Notes under the pieces: generated by a model
What the model was told of the DNA's origin: nothing
What the model saw: the letters and a program-made list of their open reading frames with translations, nothing else
Databases searched by the model: none
Part shown: positions 9,298 through 18,162 of the stretch, piece by piece
Position numbering within the stretch: position 1 is the first letter of the stretch
Layout of the letters: the number at the start of each line of letters is the position of its first letter
Made by a program: the position numbers and the translations under genes
Source: Pseudomonas shahriarae
GTDB taxonomy: Bacteria > Pseudomonadota > Gammaproteobacteria > Pseudomonadales > Pseudomonadaceae
Direction of reading: 5' to 3'
Assembly: GCF_014268455.2 (NCBI RefSeq)
Contig: NZ_CP077085.1
Coordinates: 992,001 to 1,056,000 of the forward strand
DNA: 64,000 nt

Positions 9298-10200
9298 TTA
9301 CGGGATTTTCGCAATGGAATTCAGGCGCTGCTTGAGGTGCTCGGCAAATGCCGTTACCAACTGCGGGCGCGGCTCGTCGGCACGAAATGCCAGGCCAAAT
9401 TCATAGGGCAATGCCGGGCGAAACGGTCGGCTGACAATCGGCAGGTGCATGAAGTGGCTGGCCAGCAAACCATTGACGATCGACACCCCCAGGCCTTCGG
9501 CGACAAAGCTGCAGGCGGCGCCCACCGAGTGCACTTCGACCCGTACCTGGGGTGTCAGGTTGGCGGCGCGGAACATCTGGTTCAACTCGGTACGCACCGC
9601 CCGTTGCCGGCCCAGCATCACCAACGGCACATTGCGCAGATGCTGCACCTCGATGAACGGGTGGCGGCTCAGTGGATGGTCGGCCGGCATCACGCACACG
9701 CCTTCGGTGTGCAGTACCGGCTCGATATCAAAGTCGGGGATCTCGGTGGGCAGGCGTACAAAACCCAGGTCGGCGGAGCGGTCCAGCACGGCGCGCTCGA
9801 TCATGTCGTAGGAACCGGTCAGCAGCTCGACCACAGTGTCGTCATGGTCCTTGAGAAAGTCCGCAACAATACGCGGCAACAATTCCTGGGTCATGCTGGT
9901 GGGCACGCCGACTTTAAGCAGGCTTTTGCGCGAGCGGCCGACGCGCATTTCGTCCGCCAGACGCTGGATCCGCTGCATGCCGTCCACCAGGCCGGCAACT
10001 TCGGTGAGCAGTTCCTCGGCCTCTGGCGTGGCCATCAACCGGCCCTTTTTGCGCAGGAACAGGGCAAACCCCAGGGCGTCTTCCAACTGGCTCAACAGGC
10101 GGCTGACCGCAGACTGCGACAAGCCCATACGGGTGGCTGCGCCGATGGTCGAGCCGGTGGACATGATCGCCTTGAAGGCTTCGAGTTGTTTGAGATTCAC
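9298..10200 (-). CDS. LysR-family transcriptional regulator
   Basis: A 300-residue LysR regulator. The winged-helix HTH (NLKQLEAFKAIMSTGSTIG followed by SQSAVSRLLSQLEDALGF) is N-terminal and the substrate-binding RD domain starts near residue 90. The GTG at 10200 is preferred because AGGA lies about eight bases upstream and it gives the standard V/MNLKQLEAF beginning. The upstream ATG at 10242 would add 14 unusual residues and overlap the candidate operator. It sits between the carrier-hydrolase operon and the porin, and shared 14-bp motifs in both flanking intergenic regions make it the likely controller. The effector is unknown; a peptide or amino-acid derivative would fit. Confidence 0.9.
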   Translation of the reverse strand: MNLKQLEAFKAIMSTGSTIGAATRMGLSQSAVSRLLSQLEDALGFALFLRKKGRLMATPEAEELLTEVAGLVDGMQRIQRLADEMRVGRSRKSLLKVGVPTSMTQELLPRIVADFLKDHDDTVVELLTGSYDMIERAVLDRSADLGFVRLPTEIPDFDIEPVLHTEGVCVMPADHPLSRHPFIEVQHLRNVPLVMLGRQRAVRTELNQMFRAANLTPQVRVEVHSVGAACSFVAEGLGVSIVNGLLASHFMHLPIVSRPFRPALPYEFGLAFRADEPRPQLVTAFAEHLKQRLNSIAKIP

Positions 10201-10228
10201 CGTGGATTTCCTGTCGAAGGGCGGCTTT

Positions 10229-10264
10229 GCGCATAGCGTCATGCGCTTCTCGCATAACGTTGTG
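10229..10264. promoter_or_regulatory. Candidate LysR-type operator between regulator and porin
   Basis: A GCGCAT-N6-ATGCGC palindrome at 10229-10246 is followed by CGCATAACGTTGTG at 10251-10264. The second element recurs exactly, inverted, at 9206-9219. The spacing and paired half-sites are typical of a LysR recognition site plus activation site in a divergent promoter. Confidence 0.6.
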
Positions 10265-10372
10265 GGGCGTTCGGCAAGCCGTTAGTGTCCGCCCCAATGT
10301 GACCTGGCGTCCAGCCTGGCACACGGAGCAACTGCCCATAAAAATCGACAATACGGCATTGAGGAAACAGTT

Positions 10373-11596
10373 ATGCGTGAGCTTTTCACCAGGGGTGGCG
10401 TGGTCACCGTCGGGGTGCTGGCGAGTCTGTCGCCGTCGCTGATGGCCCAGGGGTTCTGGGAGGATTCCCATGGCAAGCTGACCCTGCGCAATTACTATTT
10501 CAACGACGGCTATCGCGACGGTGGCGAGGACCGCAAGGAATGGGCGCAAGGCTTTTTGCTCAACCTGCAGTCGGGCTACACCGAGGGCACCGTCGGCTTT
10601 GGCCTGGATGCCCAGGGGCTGTCGGGGATCAAGCTCGACTCCAGCCGCACCCACGCCGGCACCGGTTTGTTGCCGGTCCACGATGATGGGCGCGCCGCCA
10701 ATGAATTCTCCAGCCTCGGCGTGACCGCAAAAATGCGCATCGGCGCGGCCGTGGTGAAAACCGGCACCTTGCTGCCCAAGATCCCGGTACTGGTGCATAA
10801 CGACGGGCGCCTGCTACCCCAGACATTTCGCGGCACCCAGGTCGAATACACGGGCATCCGCAACCTGTACCTGCACAGCGGGCACCTGGATCAATTCAAA
10901 CTGCGTAACTCCAGCGACAGCGTGGATATTTATCCACAGGGCTACAGCGGCAAAAAGGGCAGCGACTTCGATTTCGCCGGCGCCACTTATGCCTTCACGC
11001 CTACGCTCAGTGGCACCTGGTACTACGGGGAAATGCGCGAGTTCTATCGCCAGCAATTCCTCGGCCTGGTGCATAAGCAGCCGTTGGGCGCGGGGAGCCT
11101 GACCAGTGACTTGCGCTACTTCATCAGCAATGAGGCCGGCGAGGCGCGTAACGGCAAGGTCGACAGCGACATGTTCAGTGGTCTGTTCACCTATCGGCTG
11201 GGGCCGCAGGCGTTGGGTGTGGGCTACCAAAAGGTCAGTGGCGACACCGCGCTGCCCTATGCCAGCGTGTCCACGGTGTACTCGTTCAGCAACGCCGGGG
11301 TCGGCAAGTTCATCCAGGCTGGTGAGCAAACCTGGATGCTGCGCTATGACTACGACTTTGCCGCCGTGCTGCCGGGCCTGAGCTTTATGACCCGTTACTA
11401 CAAGGGCCAGAACGGCGACTTCAAGGGCCGCGAAGCCCGCGAGTGGGAGTCCGACACCCACCTGCGCTACTTGATCCAGGACAGCACCCTCAAAGGCCTG
11501 GGCGTGGAGTTGCGCAAGGCCACCTACCGTTCCACCTATGCCAGTGACCGCGATAACTACCGGGTCTACCTGACGTACGATTTGGCGCTTTGGTAG
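10373..11596 (+). CDS. OprD-family outer-membrane porin
   Basis: A 407-residue OprD-type 18-stranded barrel. A signal peptide (MRELFTRGGVVTVGVLASLSPSLMA, cleavage after AMA/LMA at about residue 25) precedes the mature QGFWEDSHGKLTLRNYYFN, the standard OprD beginning. The ending YRVYLTYDLALW terminates in the aromatic residue needed for barrel assembly. OprD porins take up basic amino acids, peptides or small carboxylates. AGGAAACAG precedes the ATG. The shared motif with the carrier-hydrolase promoter suggests outer-membrane entry of the same substrate. Confidence 0.93.
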   Translation: MRELFTRGGVVTVGVLASLSPSLMAQGFWEDSHGKLTLRNYYFNDGYRDGGEDRKEWAQGFLLNLQSGYTEGTVGFGLDAQGLSGIKLDSSRTHAGTGLLPVHDDGRAANEFSSLGVTAKMRIGAAVVKTGTLLPKIPVLVHNDGRLLPQTFRGTQVEYTGIRNLYLHSGHLDQFKLRNSSDSVDIYPQGYSGKKGSDFDFAGATYAFTPTLSGTWYYGEMREFYRQQFLGLVHKQPLGAGSLTSDLRYFISNEAGEARNGKVDSDMFSGLFTYRLGPQALGVGYQKVSGDTALPYASVSTVYSFSNAGVGKFIQAGEQTWMLRYDYDFAAVLPGLSFMTRYYKGQNGDFKGREAREWESDTHLRYLIQDSTLKGLGVELRKATYRSTYASDRDNYRVYLTYDLALW

Positions 11597-11599
11597 GCC

Positions 11600-13015
11600 T
11601 TACTGCTCGACAAAGGAGTAGGGCCGGCTGCCCACGGTGATCTGCTTGAGAGCGGTGACCGGGGTGGTCAGTTGCTCGATACGGTCCAGCAACGCCAGGT
11701 TGCCCGGCCTGGCATCGAGATAGGCACGCAGTTGTGCCTCGGTCTGCAGGATCGGCAAGTTGTTCTGGGTGTAAAACACGGTGGCGCCGGCCACACGCTC
11801 GTTGGGCTGGTACAGCACCACCGTGTGGCCTTGGGCCTGAAATGCCTGGATTTGGCGGGTCAGCGGTACAAAGGACTCACGCCGGTCGGCCTTGGGCGCA
11901 TACCAGAGAGCAGCGCCCAGGTAGCAGGCAATCAGCACGGCAAACACGCCGCTGATCAAGCCACGGCGATAGGCGGGCACGCGGCTGAGCAGAACCGCGC
12001 CATATTCGGCCGCGAGGACCGCCGCCGCCGGGGTCAGGGCCATCAGATACACGATGCGTTTGCTCGAGGCGAAGGTCAGCAGGGTAAATTGCGCGACCAG
12101 CCACAGGCTGAAAAACAGCAGGTACCGATTGCTCGCCAGGCTTTTGCGAAAGTGCCACAGGCCCAGGTACACCAGGATATTCCACGGCAAAAAGGCCTCG
12201 GGCAGTTTGGCCAGGTAGTAGTAGATCGGCTCGTAATGCCCGGCTTCGACGAAGGAGCCGCTGAAACGTCCGACGCTGTTGGTCCACAACACCTCACCGA
12301 CCGCCTGCATCCCACCCCGTTGATACAGAAACCCCAGCCAGATAAACAGCGGCACCAGCGCCAGTAGAGTGAACATGCCCGGGCGCAGCCATTGGCCGGG
12401 CCGCACGCGCTTGTCCAACAGGCTGGTGCAGGCCAGGTAGGCAAAAATCACAATGCCCGGCATCGCCAGGCCCAGCACGCCTTTGCTCAAGGTGGCGATG
12501 GCCATCCCCAAGGTAAACAGCAGCCATGTGCCGATATTGGCGCCGGGCTGGGACTCCGGGCGGGTGGCCTGGTAGAAGGCGAGCAGCGCCAGGGTCACGC
12601 CGAGGCTGAGCAACGCATCCTCACCCACGCCGCGCACGTTGCTCCAGTAACTGGCCATGGTCGCCAGCACTAGCGCGGCGCCAAACGCCAGGGACGTAGG
12701 CCGGCCGAAGCGGCGCAGCATGCCGTACAGCAGCATCACACTGAACAACCCGGCAAACGCCGAGGCCAGTCGTACCGCGCCGGTGCTGGCGCCAAACAGG
12801 CGGATCGCCCCGGCATCCAGCCATAGGCTCAGGGGTGGTTTTTCCAGGAAGGGTTCACCGAACAGGCGCGGCACCACCCAGTCATTGTCCAGGTGCATGG
12901 CCATGGCAATCCCGGCCACTCGGGCTTCGGTGGAGCCTTGCAACTCGTGATTGCCCAGGGCCACGAAGAACAGCAGACCGGCAAGCAGCAGCAACAGCGG
13001 GGCAGGGCGTGTCAT
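11600..13015 (-). CDS. GT39/ArnT-like membrane glycosyltransferase
   Basis: A 471-residue polytopic membrane protein of the dolichyl-phosphate-mannose mannosyltransferase/ArnT superfamily. The first periplasmic loop holds NHELQGSTEARVAG, including the acidic residue expected for catalysis, followed by GEPFLEKPPLSLWL, the KPP(L) motif typical of ArnT-like proteins. About 11-12 membrane helices fill residues 1-390 and a soluble periplasmic domain ends the protein. The family transfers a sugar from an undecaprenyl-phosphate carrier to lipid A or another envelope acceptor. It is shorter than E. coli ArnT (about 550), and no arn operon adjoins it, so the acceptor is open. It is convergent with the porin gene. 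Confidence 0.85.
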   Translation of the reverse strand: MTRPAPLLLLLAGLLFFVALGNHELQGSTEARVAGIAMAMHLDNDWVVPRLFGEPFLEKPPLSLWLDAGAIRLFGASTGAVRLASAFAGLFSVMLLYGMLRRFGRPTSLAFGAALVLATMASYWSNVRGVGEDALLSLGVTLALLAFYQATRPESQPGANIGTWLLFTLGMAIATLSKGVLGLAMPGIVIFAYLACTSLLDKRVRPGQWLRPGMFTLLALVPLFIWLGFLYQRGGMQAVGEVLWTNSVGRFSGSFVEAGHYEPIYYYLAKLPEAFLPWNILVYLGLWHFRKSLASNRYLLFFSLWLVAQFTLLTFASSKRIVYLMALTPAAAVLAAEYGAVLLSRVPAYRRGLISGVFAVLIACYLGAALWYAPKADRRESFVPLTRQIQAFQAQGHTVVLYQPNERVAGATVFYTQNNLPILQTEAQLRAYLDARPGNLALLDRIEQLTTPVTALKQITVGSRPYSFVEQ

Positions 13016-13208
13016 GGGGTGAGTTACCGGATGCTAGGGGGCAGCGTTGGAGTATACGAAGGCAATCCTTAACGAATTGTGAACGGAGTGCCCGTTGCGG
13101 ATTGGCCTGCCAGGTGGTCTGGAAGTGGTCGGTTCGCCGCCGCCTTGGAAACCTACCATTGCCGGGTCCCGATCCATCCCGGAACGGGCTTCCCGATAGG
13201 AGAACGCG

Positions 13209-13667
13209 ATGAGTAACGATCCACAGGCAATCGTGGTCAGGGCAGTGCAACCTGAAGACTATGAGCAATGGCTGCAACTGTGGCTGGCCTACCAGGACTT
13301 TTATCAAGTCAGCCTGGATGAGGCCACCACCCGCACTGCCTTCAGCCGCTTGCTCGATACCAATGAAGCCATGGCCTGTGCCGTGGCGGTGCATGGCGAT
13401 GAGTTGGTGGGGCTGGTGCATGCGCTGTTGCATCGTTCGACCTGGGCGGTCGCCGACTTCTGCTACCTCGAAGACCTGTACGTGGCCCCCACGGTACGCG
13501 GCGGCGGTACCGGCAAACTGTTGATCGAATGGGTCCAGCGCTATGCGCAACACCACGGCTGCGCCCGGTTGTACTGGCATACCCAGCAGACCAACAAGCG
13601 TGCGCAGAAACTCTACAACTGGATCGCCGAGGACTCGGGCTGCATTGAGTATCGGATGGCTCTGTAA
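13209..13667 (+). CDS. GNAT-family N-acetyltransferase
   Basis: A 152-residue GNAT enzyme. The acetyl-CoA pyrophosphate loop is visible as VAPTVRGGGTGKLLIEWVQRYA (about residues 97-118; core R-x-G-x-G-K), and YWHTQQTNKRAQKLYNWIA is the characteristic C-terminal motif in which the Asn-x-x-A-x-x-LY segment closes the fold. The ATG is preceded by AGGAGA. The acceptor is not predictable. It lies between the divergent glycosyltransferase and a MocR-type regulator and looks monocistronic. Confidence 0.88.
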   Translation: MSNDPQAIVVRAVQPEDYEQWLQLWLAYQDFYQVSLDEATTRTAFSRLLDTNEAMACAVAVHGDELVGLVHALLHRSTWAVADFCYLEDLYVAPTVRGGGTGKLLIEWVQRYAQHHGCARLYWHTQQTNKRAQKLYNWIAEDSGCIEYRMAL

Positions 13668-13757
13668 CACCCGACGGCAAAGCTCGCCGATATTGCTCGT
13701 GGACATATCGGCGGCATCGCACAAAGATGCATGCTTTTTTACCCCTTGGCCAAGTCA

Positions 13758-15260
13758 ATGACCCACAACCTTGAACTGGACACGCTGAAGATCCGCCTGA
13801 CGGACCCCAAGCTGGCCTCCCTGGATTTGCGTGTGCGGGTGCAGCGCGTGCTGCGTCAGCTGATCCTGGAGGGCATTCTTGCGCCCGGCAGTCGGTTGCC
13901 CGCCACGCGTACGTTGGGCAAGTCACTGGGCATTTCCCGGGATACCGTAGAAATGGCCTACGTCCAACTGCAACTGGACGGTTACCTGTGCCGGCGTGAA
14001 GGTTCGGGTAGCTACGTTTCCGAGAAGATCGGGCCGAGCTTGCTGGGCGCACGCAAGCGCCAGCCAGTGGTGGCGAACCAGGTTGCGGCGCTGAGTGCCA
14101 GGGGCGCGCAGATCCTTGCCAGCGGCGGGGTGACCGACCAGCAGGTGGTCAAGGCGTTTGCCACAGGGCTGCCGGAAACGCGCACCTTCCCCGTGGGCAT
14201 CTGGGAGCGCCTGCACCGCCAGGCATTGAAGGATTACCGCCCGAACCTGCTGTTGCATGGCGACCCGCAAGGCGCCGAACCCCTGCGCCAGGCCATCGCC
14301 GACTACCTGAACCTGGAACGCGGGGCGCGGGTCACGCCGGATCAGGTGCTGGTGCTGTCGAGCACGCGTCAGGCCCTGTATTTGTGCGCGCAGGTGCTGG
14401 TGGATGAAGGCCAGCCGATCCTGATGGAAGACCCCGGTTACTTCGGCGCCCGCAAGGCGTTTGAAATGTCCCAGCTCAAGGTGGTACCGGTTGCGGTGGA
14501 CGCCAAAGGCCTGTGTATCGACGCCCTGCGCGCCGACCGCAGCGGCGCCAACGCCGTGTATGTCACGCCGTCCCATCAATACCCCACAGGCGCCACCCTG
14601 GCGCTGGAGCGGCGCCTGGACCTGATCGCCTGGGCCGAACAGCGCCAAGGCTGGATTATCGAGGACGACTACGACAGCCAGTTTCACTATGAAGGTTTGC
14701 CGACCGCCTGTGTGCAGGGCCTGGACAGCTCCCAGCGCACGATCTACCTCGGCACCTTCAGCAAATCCCTGTACCCCGGCTTGCGCATGGGCTTTATGGT
14801 GCTGCCCCGGGAGTTGGTCAAACCCATGACCTACGCCCGCAGCATCCTTGACGGCCATACCCCGCAAATCGCCCAACTGACCCTGGCGCGGTTTATGAAC
14901 GACGGGCATTTCGGCAGCCATATCCGCGCAATGCGCAAAATCTACGGCGAGCGACGTGATGCCATGGCCGAGGCGGTGGAGCGCCACTTGAGCCATGTGG
15001 TCACCGCCAGCTTGCCGCCCGGGGGCTTACAGTTGCCTTGTGTGCTGCATGAGGGATGGTCGGAGCTGGAGACGATTCGCCAGGCGGCGCGGGTGGGTAT
15101 CCAGTTGCCGGGCCTGACGCGGCTTTATGCCCGGCCACCGGCACGGGGCGGCTGGCTGCTGGGGTTCTCGGCGCTGACGCCCAGTGAAATCGAGAGTGCC
15201 TGCCGGCAGTTGGCCAAGGTGCTCAAGAGTGGTCTGGCGCAAGGCGGCGAAGTGGACTGA
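13758..15260 (+). CDS. MocR/PdxR-type GntR regulator with aminotransferase domain
   Basis: About 500 residues. An N-terminal GntR winged helix (LRQLILEGILAPGSRLPATR, then LGISRDTVEMAYVQLQLDGYL) is fused to a fold-type-I aminotransferase domain. The PLP-binding lysine lies in YLGTFSKSLYPGLRMGF and the Asp of EDDYDSQFHYEG precedes it. MocR proteins use PLP or an aldimine as effector and regulate nearby metabolic genes. The downstream BenE-like transporter is the obvious candidate target. The start is uncertain: ATG at 13731 or 13758, neither with a strong ribosome site; 13758 gives the more usual N-terminal length. Confidence 0.88.
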   Translation: MTHNLELDTLKIRLTDPKLASLDLRVRVQRVLRQLILEGILAPGSRLPATRTLGKSLGISRDTVEMAYVQLQLDGYLCRREGSGSYVSEKIGPSLLGARKRQPVVANQVAALSARGAQILASGGVTDQQVVKAFATGLPETRTFPVGIWERLHRQALKDYRPNLLLHGDPQGAEPLRQAIADYLNLERGARVTPDQVLVLSSTRQALYLCAQVLVDEGQPILMEDPGYFGARKAFEMSQLKVVPVAVDAKGLCIDALRADRSGANAVYVTPSHQYPTGATLALERRLDLIAWAEQRQGWIIEDDYDSQFHYEGLPTACVQGLDSSQRTIYLGTFSKSLYPGLRMGFMVLPRELVKPMTYARSILDGHTPQIAQLTLARFMNDGHFGSHIRAMRKIYGERRDAMAEAVERHLSHVVTASLPPGGLQLPCVLHEGWSELETIRQAARVGIQLPGLTRLYARPPARGGWLLGFSALTPSEIESACRQLAKVLKSGLAQGGEVD

Positions 15261-15313
15261 AAGGGCGGGCCGGTGCTTGTTAGCCTGTGCGGCCTCAACA
15301 CAAGGAACGCGCC

Positions 15314-16516
15314 ATGAACCGACCCGCCCCACGCCTACGCCTCGCCGACTACCTGTCCCCCAGCATCAGCGCGCTGATTTCGGTCATCGTCAATTACGCG
15401 GGCACCTTTGTCCTGGTGTTCCAGGCTGCCCACCTGGCGCAGTTGAGCGCGGCGCAAACCGCTTCCTGGGTCTGGTCGGTGAGTATCGGCGTGGGCGTGA
15501 CCGGCGCGTGGTTGAGCTACCGCTACCGCGAGCCGATCATCACGGCGTGGTCGACGCCGGGGGTGGCCTTTCTGGCGACGGTCATGCCGTTTACACCGTA
15601 TGCCGAAGTGATCGGTGCCTATGTGATGTGTGCCCTCGGTTTTATCGTGCTGGGCCTGAGTGGTGCGTTTGAGCGCTTGGTGCGGCTGATCCCCGGTGGC
15701 ATTGCGGCGGGTTTGCTGGCGGGGATTCTCCTGCAGTTTGGTGTGGCGGCCTTTGGTGGCGCCAGTGCGGACCCGCTGCTGGTGATTGTTCTGGTGGTGT
15801 CCTACGCGGTGCTGCGCCGCTTCACTTCACGGTATGCGATGGTCGGGATTCTGTTGATTGGCCTGGGGCTGCTGCTCGCCCAGCAGCGCCTTGACCTGCA
15901 CAGCCTGGAGCTGCAACTGGCCGCCCCGGTGTTTGAAATGCCGCACTTTTCCATCGCGGCGTTTTTTGGCGTGGCCTTGCCGCTGTTCGTGATTACCCTG
16001 ACCGGGCAATACATCCCCGGCATGCTGGTGCTGCGCAACGACGGGTTCAAGACCAGCGCCAACCCGATCATCACCGTCACCGGCCTGGGGTCTTTGTTGA
16101 TGGCACCGTTCGGCGCCCACGCGTTCAATGTCGCAGCGATTACGGCGGCGATCTGCACCGGGCGCGATACCCATCAGGACCCGTCCAAACGCTACATCGC
16201 CGGGTTGGTGTGTGGGGCGCTGTACATCCTGGTCGGGGTGTTTGGCGTGACGTTGGCAACCTTGTTTATGGTCCTGCCCCGCGCGTTTATCACCACCTTG
16301 GCGGGCCTGGCGCTGCTCGGCGCCATCGGTTCAAGCCTGGCCAATGCGATGGCCGATACACGCACCCGGGAAACCGCGTTGATCACCTTTTTGGCAACGG
16401 CGGCCAATGTCACGTTGCTGGGCATTGGCGGCGCGTTCTGGGGGCTGGTGGCGGGGTTGCTGGTGCATGGGGTGATTCACGGTGGGCGCCGGGTTGAGAC
16501 GCGTGCGGCGGGCTAA
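15314..16516 (+). CDS. BenE-family benzoate/H+ symporter-like permease
   Basis: A 400-residue polytopic protein with about 12 membrane helices. The family signature is visible in AWSTPGVAFLAT, LIPGGIAAGLLAGILLQFG and APFGAHAFNVAAITAAICTG, all typical of BenE proteins. BenE members import benzoate or similar aromatic acids with a proton, but many paralogs lie outside benzoate operons, as here. AAGGAA six to seven bases before the ATG at 15314 fixes the start; a frame-open ATG at 15287 lies before it. It is downstream of and co-directional with the MocR regulator. Its last codon overlaps by four bases with the convergent gene. Confidence 0.88.
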   Translation: MNRPAPRLRLADYLSPSISALISVIVNYAGTFVLVFQAAHLAQLSAAQTASWVWSVSIGVGVTGAWLSYRYREPIITAWSTPGVAFLATVMPFTPYAEVIGAYVMCALGFIVLGLSGAFERLVRLIPGGIAAGLLAGILLQFGVAAFGGASADPLLVIVLVVSYAVLRRFTSRYAMVGILLIGLGLLLAQQRLDLHSLELQLAAPVFEMPHFSIAAFFGVALPLFVITLTGQYIPGMLVLRNDGFKTSANPIITVTGLGSLLMAPFGAHAFNVAAITAAICTGRDTHQDPSKRYIAGLVCGALYILVGVFGVTLATLFMVLPRAFITTLAGLALLGAIGSSLANAMADTRTRETALITFLATAANVTLLGIGGAFWGLVAGLLVHGVIHGGRRVETRAAG

Positions 16517-17112
16517 AGGAGTTCGGCGCGCTTCACCGTGATACCCAACGGGCCACTGAGCTTTTCGACCCTGACCTTGCCACCCGCCCCAAGCGCATCC
16601 GGGTGGCAGATTTTTATATGTTTTTCGAGTTCTCGATCGTAGACCTGTAACCCGCTGCACCCCTTGCCGCCGGAGGTGTATTCGTAGCGGGCGATGTAGT
16701 CACCCGGTCTTGTGCTGGAAAAAAACACAAGCAATGACAACACGAAAAATTCTGCCACGGCGATAACGGCGAGCGCCGAGATCGCCTCTTCCAGCGAGTC
16801 CATTATTGTAAATTTGAGGCGCGGATTCCAGCGCCGCACCCCCAGCACAAATGCCACCGCAGCCAAAAGGGGCGATGTCACCAGGCAGATCATCACGCTC
16901 AACGTATTGAAGTACACGATGCGGTCGAGCCAGAACACCCATAACCCGATTGTTGCCACGAAAAGTAGTACGCCCAGACCGACGAGCAGGCGTGTAGAGG
17001 TCAGCGGTCTTCTCAATTCAAATGGCTTCCATGCATAACAAAAGGGCGTAAGCGTGACAGGTACAGCGCAGGAGTATAAGCATCGCCGGGCCTCTAATAA
17101 GGGGCTTGGCAT
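16513..17112 (-). CDS. Hypothetical membrane protein
   Basis: 199 residues, family not recognised. Three strongly hydrophobic segments (about 45-65 LLVGLGVLLFVATIGLWVFW, 73-94 and 112-133) precede a C-terminal soluble region of about 65 residues with two cysteines (GKGCSGL and KICHPD). The first 33 residues are hydrophilic and may not be translated; the start is uncertain. The stop overlaps the stop of the convergent BenE-like gene. Confidence 0.55.
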   Translation of the reverse strand: MPSPLLEARRCLYSCAVPVTLTPFCYAWKPFELRRPLTSTRLLVGLGVLLFVATIGLWVFWLDRIVYFNTLSVMICLVTSPLLAAVAFVLGVRRWNPRLKFTIMDSLEEAISALAVIAVAEFFVLSLLVFFSSTRPGDYIARYEYTSGGKGCSGLQVYDRELEKHIKICHPDALGAGGKVRVEKLSGPLGITVKRAELL

Positions 17113-17193
17113 GGACGCTTGCCGTTAGCTGTCAGCCTGAAATCACCTCGATGGCGCGCGCGTTGTTCTCGGGTTTAGCTGCCTTGGCACACC

Positions 17194-18129
17194 TCAACCC
17201 CGGGCTTGCTCGACCAGCCAATCAATCAACGCCTTGAGCCGTCTGGGCAGGGTTTCGTGCGCGGGGTGGACCAGATAGTAGCCATAGTTGAACGCCTCCC
17301 TGAACCCGCCGAACGGCAGCACCAGTTCGCCATCTTGCACACGCTTGCGCACCAGTTGCTCACGGCCAATGGCCACGCCGGCATGGTTGATCGCCGCGAG
17401 GGTGCTCAAGTCGGAGCGGTCAAAGGTCATGAAGCGGCTTGGCAACTCACTGCTGTCGCCCACCGCATCCAGCCATAAGCGCCATTCTGCATCGAATGAA
17501 ATGTTGTCCCATGCCGCCACATCGTGCAGCACCGTGCACTGTGCCAGGCGTTCCGGATGCCCGATCAAGCCATGGGCCTGGGCATATTGCGGGCTGCACA
17601 CCGGGGCAATCCGCTCGGGCATCAGGCGCAGGCTTTCCAGGCCCGGATGCTCGCCGTTGGAGTAGCACAGCACCAGGTCGATGCGCCGGGTGCGGTAGTC
17701 GATCGGTTCGTTGCCGACCCGCACATCCAGTTGAATCCCAGGGTAGCGGGCGGTGAAATCGGCCAGCCTGGGGACCAGCCAGCATTGCGCGACGGAGGGC
17801 CGTGCGTAAAAGCACAGCTGGCCTTCGATCTGGCTGTCGGAGCGTTCTTGCACGGCCTCGGACAGGGTGTCCATGGTGTGCTGCATGACCTTGAAAATCC
17901 GCTCGCCGTCATCGGTCAGGTCGACCTTGCGCGGCAAGCGATGGAACAGCTTGAGCGACAGTTCTTCTTCCAGGCGCGCTATGCGGTGACTGACCGCACT
18001 GGCGGTCAGGCACAGCTCGTCAGCGGCGCGGGCAAAGCTGAGGTGGCGGGCGGCGACCAGGAAGGTATGCAGATTGGACAGGTGGGCGCCGGTGAGCTTC
18101 GGCGCTTTGCCCAGGCCAAGTGCTGCCAT
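17194..18129 (-). CDS. dsdC: LysR-family regulator, DsdC-like (D-serine)
   Basis: A 311-residue LysR regulator with HTH (LHTFLVAARHLSFARAADEL, then TASAVSHRIARLEEEL) and a C-terminal effector-binding domain starting near residue 105. It belongs to the GcvA/DsdC branch, judged from SHRIARLEEELSLKLFHRL. It follows the D-serine dehydratase gene by 33 bases on the same strand, and the dsdX-type permease precedes that, so the order is dsdX-dsdA-dsdC. In E. coli dsdC is divergent from dsdXA; here it would be autoregulated within, or just after, the operon. DsdC activates D-serine catabolism on binding D-serine. The symbol depends mainly on context. Confidence 0.82.
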   Translation of the reverse strand: MAALGLGKAPKLTGAHLSNLHTFLVAARHLSFARAADELCLTASAVSHRIARLEEELSLKLFHRLPRKVDLTDDGERIFKVMQHTMDTLSEAVQERSDSQIEGQLCFYARPSVAQCWLVPRLADFTARYPGIQLDVRVGNEPIDYRTRRIDLVLCYSNGEHPGLESLRLMPERIAPVCSPQYAQAHGLIGHPERLAQCTVLHDVAAWDNISFDAEWRLWLDAVGDSSELPSRFMTFDRSDLSTLAAINHAGVAIGREQLVRKRVQDGELVLPFGGFREAFNYGYYLVHPAHETLPRRLKALIDWLVEQARG

Positions 18130-18162
18130 GTGGGTGTCCCTCTTCGCGTCAACCGCCGGCGA

